From NCBI GenBank assembly GCA_947259685.1, contig CAMYNC010000151.1, forward strand, positions 1 through 14,765: DNA of 14,765 bases. Direction: 5' to 3'. The stretch's first letter is position 1; the number at the start of each line of letters is the position of its first letter. Source of the stretch: an uncultured Desulfuromonadales bacterium (GTDB lineage: Bacteria > Desulfobacterota > Desulfuromonadia > Desulfuromonadales > Geopsychrobacteraceae). Shown in pieces: positions 7,811 to 14,765 of this stretch. The translations under genes were made by a program, and so were the position numbers. A model generated the notes under the pieces. The model did not search any database. It was not told the origin of the DNA and was given only the letters and a program-made list of their open reading frames with translations.

Positions 7811-7852
7811 CCAAAGTTTTTATTTTCAAATTTTTCCAATAATAGACTTTGG
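7811..7852 (-). promoter_or_regulatory. Wider inverted repeat centred on the predicted mcp transcription start
   Basis: CCAAAGT (7811-7817) and ACTTTGG (7846-7852) form a 7-bp inverted repeat with a 28-base gap. Its centre (about 7831.5) coincides with the start point expected from the -10 box at 7839-7844. The arms resemble those of the adjacent repeat at 7793-7810 (shared core ACYAAAG), so four similar boxes sit within 60 bases. This is operator-like in layout; no regulator is identified. Confidence 0.4.
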
Positions 7853-7867
7853 TCATTAGGAATTCAA
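7839..7867 (-). promoter_or_regulatory. Sigma-70-type promoter for mcp
   Basis: On the minus strand TTGAAT (-35, 7867-7862) and TATTAT (-10, 7844-7839) are separated by exactly 17 bases. The transcript would start near 7832, leaving a leader of about 54 bases before the ATG at 7778. The gene-free stretch 7779-8113 otherwise holds the inverted repeats of the mcp leader and a weak candidate tRNA promoter; I see no coding sequence in it. Confidence 0.6.
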
Positions 7868-8029
7868 TATCTTTAATGGAATAGTGATACTTTTCCGTGG
7901 ACAGTCCTAGGGAATGGGGGACCGTGAAAAAATGTTATTGTTTCTGCTATTTAAACCTTTGCCGCGGGGCGGCCCAGAGTGGTTACGCTGGTAGAAATTG
8001 CCAAGGTATAAAAAGAGGTGCTTTTTCAT

Positions 8030-8058
8030 TTGCAAATCTTTGATCCCCATGTTAGAAA
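8030..8058 (+). promoter_or_regulatory. Candidate promoter upstream of tRNA-Arg
   Basis: TTGCAA (8030-8035) and TAGAAA (8053-8058) have a 17-base spacer, about 55 bases before the tRNA. Each box matches the sigma-70 consensus at only four of six positions, so this is a weak call. Confidence 0.3.
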
Positions 8059-8113
8059 CTCTGCCTGCCGTCAGCGGCCCGTGTTCTCTAAAGGTCAGGT
8101 CCGCAGAGGCTGC

Positions 8114-8190
<77 letters not shown>

Positions 8191-8199
8191 TTTTTTAAA

Positions 8200-8228
8200 T
8201 TGACAAGTATAGGCCGTTTCCGTAACAT
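8200..8228 (+). promoter_or_regulatory. Promoter for the tRNA-His/tRNA-Leu pair
   Basis: A perfect TTGACA (8200-8205) and TAACAT (8223-8228) are separated by 17 bases. Transcription would begin near 8235, just before the tRNA-His 5' end at 8243/8244. This suggests that tRNA-His and tRNA-Leu can be transcribed independently of tRNA-Arg. Confidence 0.5.
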
Positions 8229-8243
8229 GGCCGAGTTTTTCTG

Positions 8244-8316
8244 GTGGGTGTAGCTCAGTTGGTAGAGCCCCAGGTTGTGGCCCTGGTTGTCGAGGGTTCA
8301 AGTCCCTTCACTCTAT
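8244..8316 (+). tRNA. tRNA-His (anticodon GUG) with abnormal 3' acceptor strand
   Basis: The body is normal. It has D arm TAGCTCAGTTGGTAGAGC, anticodon stem CCAGG/CCTGG around TTGTGGC (anticodon GTG), T arm GAGGG-TTCAAGT-CCCTT, and a G at 8243 that could be the histidine-specific G-1. The 5' acceptor strand is GTGGGTG. The 3' strand should read CACTCAC plus CCCA, but the sequence is CACTCTA followed by TGGG. Only five of seven acceptor pairs form and no CCA is encoded, unlike both neighbouring tRNAs. This could be a degraded copy, an assembly error, or an unusual gene. The decoding part is not in doubt; the 3' boundary given is approximate. Confidence 0.75.
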
Positions 8317-8352
8317 GGGAGGTGAGCATTGTTGATTTACGGATTGAATATT

Positions 8353-8438
<86 letters not shown>

Positions 8439-8450
8439 GTCTTTAACGGC

Positions 8451-8479
8451 CTGCAATCGAGTTGCCGTTTCCAGATAAT
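8451..8479 (+). promoter_or_regulatory. Candidate promoter for tig-clpP-clpX
   Basis: CTGCAA (8451-8456) and GATAAT (8474-8479) have a 17-base spacer. The -10 matches well but the -35 is poor. Transcription would start about 60 bases before the tig ATG. No heat-shock promoter or CIRCE element is obvious in this interval. Confidence 0.35.
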
Positions 8480-8547
8480 GTTTCGAAGATAGTCTCTGTT
8501 CCACAATTCAGGGGCGCAAATTTAAAAATCAGGAAGGAAGCAAAGTA

Positions 8548-9873
8548 ATGAATGTCACCGTTGAGGAAGTCAGCTCGATCAAAAAGAAGCTGAGCATCGA
8601 AGTCGCCGCAGAGACTGTCGCCAGCGAACTGGAAAATGCCTATCAAAAGGTTGCCAAAACAGCCAACATCAAAGGCTTTCGCAAAGGTAAAGTGCCGCGG
8701 GCGATTCTCGAGCAGCAATACGGTCCAAGGGTGCAGCACGAAGTGGTCGGCTCGTTGGTTAATAACAGCCTCTACAAGGCGATGATCGAAAATAAAATTG
8801 AGCCGGTTTCGCAGCCTGAAATTGTTGAGTCCGGTCTGGTGGAAAAAGGCCAACCCTATAGTTATCAGGCTGAGGTTGAAGTTCGCCCCGAAGTGGTTGC
8901 CAAGGATTACACCGGTCTGAACCTTGAGAAAGAAAAATTCAGCTTCGATGAAACTGTGGTCGAGCAGCAGCTCGAGCAGATGGCCAACTCCCGAGTACAG
9001 CTTGAAGAGACCAAGCGGAAGAAGGCGCGCGAAGGCGACACGGTTATCATTGATTTCGAGGGGATGCTTGACGGCACCGCTTTTGAAAACGGCTCGGCCA
9101 GCGATTATCAATTGGAACTCGGCTCCGGCAGTTTCATTCCTGGTTTCGAAGAACAGGTGATCGGTATGAAACGGGAGGATGTTAAAGACATTGACGTCAG
9201 CTTCCCGGAGAATTACGGTGCCAAAGAGCTGGCCGGAAAACCGGTTGTGTTTAAGGTCACCCTGAAGGAAATTAAGGAAAAGGTTGAGCCGAATATCGAT
9301 GATGAGTTTGCCAAGGAATTTGGTGCTGATACTGTTGCTGATTTAAAGCAGAACATCAAGGATAATGCCATTAAGCAGGAAAAAGGGCGGATCGACGGCC
9401 AGTTGCAAGAAACGTTGATGAACGCTCTGGTTGAGAATAACCCTATCGATATCCCCGAAGGCATGGTCCAGAATCAATTGCTGCATCTGAAGGATAATTT
9501 CAGTCAACGCTTGAAGTCGCAAGGGATGAGCCTGGAAATGCTTGGCATGGACGATGAGAATTTCAATAAAACCTATTATGATATGGCTGCCCAGCAGGTT
9601 AAGGGGGAGCTGATCCTCGACTCGATCGCCAAGCAGGAAGAGCTTGCTGCCGCCGACCAGGATGTTGAGGAAAAGATCAAGCTGATTGCTGAGGAGTCAA
9701 ATACTCCGGTAGAAAATATCGAAAAGTATTTTGAAAACGCCCAGGCTCGTGAAGGGCTCAAAGGGCAGATTCTGCACGACAAAGTTATCGAATTCCTGCT
9801 TGAGAAATCAACTGTGATTGAGGTTGAGCCCAAGCAACCGGAAGCGGAAGAGACTGCAGAGGAGGATTCCTGA
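8548..9873 (+). CDS. tig: Trigger factor, ribosome-associated chaperone
   Basis: This 441-residue protein has the usual trigger factor length and order. An N-terminal ribosome-binding domain carries the signature GFRKGKVP (residues 43-50). A peptidyl-prolyl isomerase domain of FKBP type covers about 160-245 ([24 protein letters not shown]). A long helical C-terminal chaperone domain (about 250-425) ends in an acidic tail. By family knowledge it binds near the ribosomal exit tunnel and shields emerging chains. A strong AGGAAGGAA ribosome site lies before the ATG. The stop is two bases before the clpP start, so the two genes are surely co-transcribed and probably translationally coupled. Confidence 0.97.
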   Translation: MNVTVEEVSSIKKKLSIEVAAETVASELENAYQKVAKTANIKGFRKGKVPRAILEQQYGPRVQHEVVGSLVNNSLYKAMIENKIEPVSQPEIVESGLVEKGQPYSYQAEVEVRPEVVAKDYTGLNLEKEKFSFDETVVEQQLEQMANSRVQLEETKRKKAREGDTVIIDFEGMLDGTAFENGSASDYQLELGSGSFIPGFEEQVIGMKREDVKDIDVSFPENYGAKELAGKPVVFKVTLKEIKEKVEPNIDDEFAKEFGADTVADLKQNIKDNAIKQEKGRIDGQLQETLMNALVENNPIDIPEGMVQNQLLHLKDNFSQRLKSQGMSLEMLGMDDENFNKTYYDMAAQQVKGELILDSIAKQEELAAADQDVEEKIKLIAEESNTPVENIEKYFENAQAREGLKGQILHDKVIEFLLEKSTVIEVEPKQPEAEETAEEDS

Positions 9874-9875
9874 TT

Positions 9876-10460
9876 ATGAGCCTGGTCCCGATGGTCGTTG
9901 AAGATACCGGTCGTGGCGAACGTGCCTATGACATCTACTCCCGTTTGCTCAAGGACCGGATTATTTTCCTGGGGGGGGGCATCGAAGATCATATGGCCAA
10001 CCTGATCATCGCGCAGTTATTATTTCTGGAATCTGAGGATCCGGATCGCGATATCCACCTCTATGTCAATTCTCCGGGTGGTGTAGTGACTGCCGGAATG
10101 GCAATCTACGATACCATGCAATATCTCAAAGCTCCTGTTTCAACCATCTGCGTTGGCCAGGCGGCAAGCATGGGTGCGGTGCTGCTGGCTGCCGGAGCAC
10201 CGGGCAAGCGCTTTGCTTTGCCGCACGCGCGGGTGATGATTCATCAACCGCTTGGTGGCTTCCAGGGCCAGGCGACGGATATCAGCATCCATGCGCAGGA
10301 AATTCTGCGTATGCGCGAGAGCCTCAACGGGCTATTGTCCCGGCATACAGGGCAGGCCCTGGAGAAGATTGCTGCCGACACCGAGCGTGATTTTTTCATG
10401 GATAGCGAAACGGCGCGAAATTATGGTATCATCGACTCCATCGTGGAAAGAAAAGCCTGA
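9876..10460 (+). CDS. clpP: ATP-dependent Clp protease proteolytic subunit
   Basis: This is a 194-residue serine peptidase of the ClpP family, full length. The catalytic triad is visible as S98 (AASMG), H123 (MIHQP) and D172 (ERDFF). The oligomer interface and substrate-cleft segments NSPGG (65-69) and [13 protein letters not shown] are intact. The subunit forms a tetradecameric chamber that degrades proteins delivered by ClpX, encoded next. The ribosome site GAGGAGG lies inside the end of tig. The segment FLGGGIED has a glycine where most ClpP proteins have proline (GGPI); it is encoded through a run of nine G (9971-9979), so a base-call error there cannot be excluded. The frame is nevertheless open throughout. 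Confidence 0.97.
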   Translation: MSLVPMVVEDTGRGERAYDIYSRLLKDRIIFLGGGIEDHMANLIIAQLLFLESEDPDRDIHLYVNSPGGVVTAGMAIYDTMQYLKAPVSTICVGQAASMGAVLLAAGAPGKRFALPHARVMIHQPLGGFQGQATDISIHAQEILRMRESLNGLLSRHTGQALEKIAADTERDFFMDSETARNYGIIDSIVERKA

Positions 10461-10484
10461 AACATCAGTACGGAGGTGTGATAC

Positions 10485-11735
10485 GTGAGTTCTAAGGATG
10501 ATCAGTCCAGTCAGTTGACTTGCTCTTTTTGTGGCAAATCTCAGGATGAAGTCAAGAAGCTGATTGCCGGCCCCACCGTATACATTTGTGATGAATGTAT
10601 TGAGCTGTGTAACGATATTATCGACGAAGAAGCGCGTCTGGACGATGCTGGCGAAGATCAGGCGGAGCAGCTGCCGAAGCCGGTTGAAATCAAGGATATT
10701 CTGGACGAGTATGTGGTCGGCCAGGAGCGCGCGAAAAAAATTCTTTCGGTTGCTGTTTATAACCACTACAAACGGGTCGAATACGCTGAAAAGAATGAAG
10801 ACCTGGAAATCCAGAAAAGCAACATCCTGCTGCTCGGTCCGACCGGCAGCGGTAAGACCCTGCTGGCGCAGACCCTTGCCAAGGTGTTGAATGTTCCTTT
10901 TGCGATTGCCGATGCCACCAACCTGACCGAAGCCGGCTATGTTGGCGAGGACGTTGAAAATATCATTCTCAGCCTGCTGCAGGCTGCCGATTACGATCTG
11001 GAGAAGGCCCAAAAGGGTATCATCTATATCGATGAGGTTGACAAGATCGCCCGCAAGTCGGAATCCCCGTCGATTACCCGCGATGTTTCCGGCGAAGGTG
11101 TGCAGCAGGCGCTATTGAAAATCATTGAGGGAACCACCGCGAGTGTCCCCCCTAAAGGGGGGCGTAAGCATCCACAGCAGGAGTTTCTGAAGGTTGACAC
11201 CACAAATATTCTGTTCGTCTGTGGTGGTGCTTTTTCCGGGCTGGAAAAGGTTATCAGCAAGCGGATCGGGTCCAAGGCGATGGGTTTCGGTGCTGAGGTG
11301 CGTTCGCTTAAAGAGGAAAAATTAGGTGACCTGCTGAATAAAATTCAACCGGCTGATCTGCTCAAATTTGGTTTGATTCCGGAATTCGTTGGTCGTTTGC
11401 CAGTGATTGCAACGCTTGAGGAGTTGGATGAAGAGGCCTTGATCCAAATTCTCCGGGAGCCTAAAAATGCTCTTATCAAGCAATATCAGCGCTTGCTTGA
11501 AATGGAGAAGGTAAATCTCAAATTTACCGATGGAGCGCTGGTGGCCATTGCTAAGGAAGCTCTTGAACGTAAGACCGGAGCTCGAGGGTTGCGGTCGATT
11601 CTGGAAAATTCCATGCTCGATATAATGTATGACATTCCTTCGCAGGATCGGGTTAAAGAGGTTGTCATGAACGAGGAAGTTATCCTGAACGGTGCCAAGC
11701 CGATCGTTCTTTATGATGTCGCCGAGAGCGCTTAA
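10485..11735 (+). CDS. clpX: ATP-dependent Clp protease ATPase subunit ClpX
   Basis: This is a 416-residue AAA+ unfoldase. The N-terminal zinc-binding domain has C13, C16, C35 and C38. The Walker A motif is GPTGSGKT (118-125) and Walker B is IIYIDE (179-184). The pore loop GYVG is at 151-154, the RKH loop at 227-229, the ClpP-docking loop MGF at 266-268 (IGF in E. coli), and [10 protein letters not shown] lies in the small AAA domain. It recognises tagged substrates, unfolds them and feeds ClpP. The GTG start at 10485 is chosen because a CGGAGGT site lies 7-8 bases before it and the zinc domain begins immediately after. The gene follows clpP by 24 bases in the same operon. Confidence 0.97.
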   Translation: MSSKDDQSSQLTCSFCGKSQDEVKKLIAGPTVYICDECIELCNDIIDEEARLDDAGEDQAEQLPKPVEIKDILDEYVVGQERAKKILSVAVYNHYKRVEYAEKNEDLEIQKSNILLLGPTGSGKTLLAQTLAKVLNVPFAIADATNLTEAGYVGEDVENIILSLLQAADYDLEKAQKGIIYIDEVDKIARKSESPSITRDVSGEGVQQALLKIIEGTTASVPPKGGRKHPQQEFLKVDTTNILFVCGGAFSGLEKVISKRIGSKAMGFGAEVRSLKEEKLGDLLNKIQPADLLKFGLIPEFVGRLPVIATLEELDEEALIQILREPKNALIKQYQRLLEMEKVNLKFTDGALVAIAKEALERKTGARGLRSILENSMLDIMYDIPSQDRVKEVVMNEEVILNGAKPIVLYDVAESA

Positions 11736-11763
11736 GCTTTTTACCGATTAATTATTAGTACTG

Positions 11764-11801
11764 GGAGCGCGTAATGTCTTAGCTGACGACGCGCTCCTTT
11801 T
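11764..11801 (+). terminator. Hairpin with T tail between clpX and lon
   Basis: GGAGCGCGT (11764-11772) pairs perfectly with ACGCGCTCC (11789-11797), with a 16-base loop that can add a GTC/GAC pairing, and TTTT follows (11798-11801). The structure would end the tig-clpP-clpX transcript or attenuate readthrough into lon, which starts 18 bases later. Confidence 0.75.
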
Positions 11802-11818
11802 CACATTTTAGGTTTGCC

Positions 11819-14158
11819 ATGTCTGAAGACGTTGCCCAGTTGCCGCCCGCCGAGGCTATCTCACTGCCCCTGCTTCCCTTGCGTGATATCGTTATCTTTC
11901 CCCACATGGTGGCACCGCTTTTCGTTGGTCGCCCCCAGTCGATCGGTGCTCTCGAAAAAGCCTCTGAATCAGATAAACTGATTTTTCTGGCTGCCCAGAA
12001 AGACCCCAAGGTGGATAATCCTGCCGAAGATGATGTCTACTCAGTGGGGACTGTTGGGAAAGTTGTCCAGTTACTCAAATTGCCTGATGGCACGGTCAAG
12101 GTGTTGGTCGAAGGGATCTGGCGTGCCAGGCTGACCGAGTTCGTCACTGCTGATGAACTGCTTTCGGTGACTGTTGAACCGCTGCTTGAGTCAGTTTCGG
12201 AAAGCCCCGAAATCGCCGCCGTGATGCGGGCAATTCTGGCCACCTTTGAAACCTATGTCGGCTTGAGTAAGAAAGTCCCTGCCGAGGTCACGGGAACCAT
12301 CGCCGGGATCGAAGATCCGTCACGATTGGCGGATACCGTCGCCGGCCATCTGCAGGTACCGATCCAGGACAAGCAGGATATCCTCGAAGTAATCGATCCT
12401 GCGTCGCGCCTGGAACAGATTCTGATGCAGCTTGAGCAGGAAATCGAGATTCTGCAGATCGAGGGGCGAATCCGCAGCCGGGTAAAAAGCCAGATGGAGC
12501 GTAGTCAGAAGGAATATTATCTGAATGAACAGATGCGCGCTATCCAGCACGAACTTGGCGAGAAGGATGAGTTTAAACAGGAAATTCTGCAATTTGAAGA
12601 GCAGATTGCTAAGAAGAAACTGTCCAAAGAAGCCACAGAGAAGGCCCATGCTGAACTGCGCAAGCTGAAAATGATGTCACCGATGTCGGCTGAAGCAACT
12701 GTAGTTCGTAACTATATTGAGTGGTTGCTGTCACTGCCATGGAAAAAAGGGACCAAGGATTGCCATGATTTGAGCAAGGCGGAAGAAATCCTTGAGGCTG
12801 ACCATTATGGCCTGGAAAAAGTTAAGGAGCGAGTCCTTGAATACCTTGCCGTTCAGGCATTGGTCAAGCAGATCAAGGGTCCGATTCTGTGTTTAGTCGG
12901 CCCTCCGGGGGTCGGGAAAACCTCCTTGGGGCGCTCGATCGCTAAAGCGCTGAATCGTAAATTTATCCGGGTTTCTTTGGGCGGCGTGCGTGACGAGGCT
13001 GAGATCCGTGGCCATCGCCGGACCTATATCGGCGCTATGCCGGGGAAAATTATTCAGGGTCTGCGCAAGTCCGGGGTTAAAAATCCGGTTTTTATGCTCG
13101 ATGAGATCGACAAGATGAGCACCGACTTTCGCGGTGATCCTTCATCGGCCCTGCTCGAAGTGCTTGATCCCGAGCAGAACAACAGCTTTGTCGACCATTT
13201 CCTGGATGTCGACTACGACCTTTCCCAGGTGCTGTTTGTCGCCACAGCAAATAACCTACATGCCATTCCGCGCCCCTTGCACGACCGTTTGGAGGTCATC
13301 CGGGTCGAAGGTTACTCGGAAGAGGAGAAGCTGCATATCGCGCGACGCTATCTATTGGAAAAGCAGGCCGAGGTCCATGGCCTGAAGAACGACCAAGTTC
13401 GTTTTTCCACTCGCGCTCTGTATGAAATTATCCGCCGTTACACCCGGGAATCGGGGGTGCGCAGTTTGGATCGCAGCGTAGCTTCGGTGTTTCGGAAACT
13501 GGCTAAAAGAGCCTTGCTTGAAGGGCGGAATAAAGAATTTCAGATCGGTGAAAAGCAGGTTCGTAAGTATCTTGGGGTGCCGCTTTATCAATATGGGGTA
13601 CGCGAGGACCAGGACCAGGTGGGAGTTGCAACCGGTCTGGCCTGGACTGAAACTGGTGGCGAGCTGTTGTCGATTGAGGTGACCACTCTGCCTGGCAAGG
13701 GAAAGCTTATGGTCACTGGCCAGCTGGGTGAGGTCATGCAGGAGTCTGCCCATGCGGCCATGAGCTATGTCCGTTCCCGCTGGCAACAGTTCGGTTTAGA
13801 AGAAAACTTCTATTCTGAGTTGGATATTCATATTCATGTTCCCGAAGGAGCGGTTCCCAAGGATGGTCCTTCGGCGGGAATCACGATGGCGATCGCTTTA
13901 GCCTCAGCCCTCACAGGTCGTCCGGTGCGCAAGGATTTTGCCATGACCGGTGAGGTGACTTTGCGCGGCCGGGTGTTGCCAATTGGCGGGCTTAAAGAGA
14001 AGCTGCTGGCGGCGCGTCGCGGGGGAATTCTTAAGGTCTTGATCCCGGCTGATAATGAGAAGCATTTAGCAGAGTTACCCCAGGAATTACTAAAAACTCT
14101 GGATGTGAAACCGGTGGCCCATATGGATCAGGTGGTGGAGGCCGCTTTATCTGCTTGA
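11819..14158 (+). CDS. lon: ATP-dependent endopeptidase Lon
   Basis: This is a 779-residue LonA-type protease. The N-terminal substrate-recognition domain covers about 15-205 ([16 protein letters not shown]), followed by a coiled-coil stretch at about 205-290. The AAA+ module has Walker A GPPGVGKT (361-368), Walker B VFMLDE (424-429) and the [13 protein letters not shown] segment. The C-terminal protease domain has the catalytic dyad S685 (KDGPSAG) and K728 (GGLKEK), 43 residues apart as in E. coli Lon. It degrades misfolded and selected regulatory proteins in the cytoplasm. The ATG at 11819 has only a weak AGG-containing site upstream, and the SLPLLPLRD motif begins at residue 15, consistent with this start. 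It is separated from clpX by 83 bases containing a terminator, so its own promoter is expected, but none is clear. Confidence 0.97.
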   Translation: MSEDVAQLPPAEAISLPLLPLRDIVIFPHMVAPLFVGRPQSIGALEKASESDKLIFLAAQKDPKVDNPAEDDVYSVGTVGKVVQLLKLPDGTVKVLVEGIWRARLTEFVTADELLSVTVEPLLESVSESPEIAAVMRAILATFETYVGLSKKVPAEVTGTIAGIEDPSRLADTVAGHLQVPIQDKQDILEVIDPASRLEQILMQLEQEIEILQIEGRIRSRVKSQMERSQKEYYLNEQMRAIQHELGEKDEFKQEILQFEEQIAKKKLSKEATEKAHAELRKLKMMSPMSAEATVVRNYIEWLLSLPWKKGTKDCHDLSKAEEILEADHYGLEKVKERVLEYLAVQALVKQIKGPILCLVGPPGVGKTSLGRSIAKALNRKFIRVSLGGVRDEAEIRGHRRTYIGAMPGKIIQGLRKSGVKNPVFMLDEIDKMSTDFRGDPSSALLEVLDPEQNNSFVDHFLDVDYDLSQVLFVATANNLHAIPRPLHDRLEVIRVEGYSEEEKLHIARRYLLEKQAEVHGLKNDQVRFSTRALYEIIRRYTRESGVRSLDRSVASVFRKLAKRALLEGRNKEFQIGEKQVRKYLGVPLYQYGVREDQDQVGVATGLAWTETGGELLSIEVTTLPGKGKLMVTGQLGEVMQESAHAAMSYVRSRWQQFGLEENFYSELDIHIHVPEGAVPKDGPSAGITMAIALASALTGRPVRKDFAMTGEVTLRGRVLPIGGLKEKLLAARRGGILKVLIPADNEKHLAELPQELLKTLDVKPVAHMDQVVEAALSA

Positions 14159-14242
14159 AAAGCGTGGCAAACCCCTGTATAAGATTGCTTGATCGGGATG
14201 GGAAAAATACGCGCGAAGCTAGAAAAAATGGGCAAAAACCGC

Positions 14243-14272
14243 TTGACAGTATTTTCTTAAACCTGATATATC
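14243..14272 (+). promoter_or_regulatory. Sigma-70-type promoter for the HU gene
   Basis: A perfect TTGACA (14243-14248) is followed by an AT-rich -10 region (TATATC at 14267-14272, 18-base spacer; an overlapping ATATAT gives 17). Transcription would start about 45 bases before the HU start codon. The preceding bases after the lon stop (14159-14242) show no clear terminator. Confidence 0.6.
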
Positions 14273-14324
14273 TTATCGCGTTTTCACGTGATTAAAATTC
14301 TTTTCCCTACTTAGGAGGTATGCT

Positions 14325-14597
14325 GTGACTAAAGCGGATCTGGTCAATGCAATGGCAGAGAAGGCAGGACTGAGCAAAGCTGACGCTGAGGCAGCTCTCA
14401 AGGCATTTTCTGATGCAGTAACTGACGCCCTGAAAACTGGCGACAAGGTTGCTCTGGTTGGTTTTGGAACCTTCAGCGTCGGTGACCGTGCCGCTCGTAC
14501 TGGACAGAACCCTCAGACTGGTGCAAAAATTCAGATTGCCGCCGCCAAAGTACCCAAGTTCAAGGCTGGCAAGGCTCTGAAGGATGCCGTCAACTAA
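14325..14597 (+). CDS. hup: HU-family DNA-binding protein
   Basis: This is a 90-residue histone-like protein covering the whole family length. The N-terminal helical dimerisation part ([18 protein letters not shown]) is followed by the signature [21 protein letters not shown] and the DNA-binding arm, with the conserved RAAR and NPQTG positions near 55-66. The C-terminal [14 protein letters not shown] matches typical HU ends. HU bends and compacts DNA without sequence specificity; homodimer or heterodimer status cannot be told. The GTG at 14325 is the start: TAGGAGGT lies 5 bases upstream, while the ATG at 14320 is out of frame and stops after two codons. HU directly after lon is a common arrangement in proteobacteria. 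Confidence 0.96.
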   Translation: MTKADLVNAMAEKAGLSKADAEAALKAFSDAVTDALKTGDKVALVGFGTFSVGDRAARTGQNPQTGAKIQIAAAKVPKFKAGKALKDAVN

Positions 14598-14622
14598 TCA
14601 CAGGCACAATAAATTTTGGAAC

Positions 14623-14684
14623 TAGGAAGCTTAAGCTGCCCTCCACCAGTTAGCCACGCGGGCAATTTTGGGCTTCCTATTTCT
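14623..14684 (+). terminator. Terminator-like nested stems after the HU gene
   Basis: TAGGAAGC (14623-14630) pairs with GCTTCCTA (14672-14679), followed by TTTCT. Inside, TGCCC (14637-14641) pairs with GGGCA (14660-14664). The loop is long and the T tail broken, so the outer stem is only moderately convincing as an intrinsic terminator. It sits between HU and tRNA-Asp. Confidence 0.5.
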
Positions 14685-14690
14685 ATCTGC

Positions 14691-14765
14691 GGGGCTGTAG
14701 TAGAGTCGGTTACAACGCCGGCCTGTCACGCCGGAGGTCGCGGGTTCGAGTCCCGTCAGCCCCGC
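14691..14765 (+). tRNA. tRNA-Asp (anticodon GUC), last two bases of CCA beyond the window
   Basis: The acceptor GGGGCTG pairs perfectly with CAGCCCC, the anticodon stem CCGGC/GCCGG encloses CTGTCAC (anticodon GTC), and the T arm is CGGG-TTCGAGT-CCCG with normal flanks. The window stops after the discriminator G and the first C of CCA. The D stem is slightly unusual: pair 13-22 is G-C instead of the common C-G, and 12-23 is an A-A mismatch. Confidence 0.95.

Overview
The window looks like a piece of a Desulfuromonadales/Geobacter-type genome (Desulfobacterota, formerly deltaproteobacteria). The grounds are the tRNA(Arg-His-Leu)-tig-clpP-clpX-lon-HU-tRNA(Asp) gene order, the moderate GC content, and a chemosensory operon with a response regulator-DUF4388 protein and PilJ/PilH-like components. 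The lineage is inferred from gene content; I could not run a search.

Layout. (1) Positions 1 to about 370 do not belong with the rest. They are GC-rich (about 62% by hand count, against about 48% just after) and encode, on the minus strand, an internal fragment of a sphingosine-1-phosphate-lyase-like PLP decarboxylase. It meets a response regulator that has lost its N-terminal part, and both genes are cut at the same point. This is most likely an assembly or amplification chimera. (2) Positions 372-5709 (+) are a tightly packed chemosensory operon: truncated PilH-like regulator, REC-DUF4388 protein, Hpt-CheW fusion with DPFxDDP motifs in its linker, and a hybrid CheA (Hpt-P3/P4-CheW-REC). A hairpin terminator separates it from a convergent PilJ-like methyl-accepting protein (5820-7778, minus). 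No cheR, cheB or stand-alone cheW is visible. (3) Positions 7779-8547 hold the mcp control region (promoter and clustered ACYAAAG-type boxes) and three tRNA genes (Arg-UCU, His-GUG with an abnormal 3' acceptor strand, Leu-UAG). (4) Positions 8548-14158 (+) are the proteostasis cluster tig, clpP, clpX and lon, with a strong hairpin between clpX and lon. (5) Positions 14243-14765 carry a promoter, an HU gene, a terminator-like structure and tRNA-Asp, cut by the window end.

How the genes work together. The MCP should form an array with CheA through CheW-type domains. The only extra CheW domain sits in the Hpt-CheW protein, so that protein probably acts as both adaptor and additional phosphotransfer module. 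Phosphate could reach CheA's own REC, the PilH-like regulator, or the REC-DUF4388 output protein. In the other cluster, trigger factor handles nascent chains, ClpX feeds ClpP, and Lon is a second ATP-dependent protease. This block is conserved housekeeping; the chemosensory block is the unusual part.
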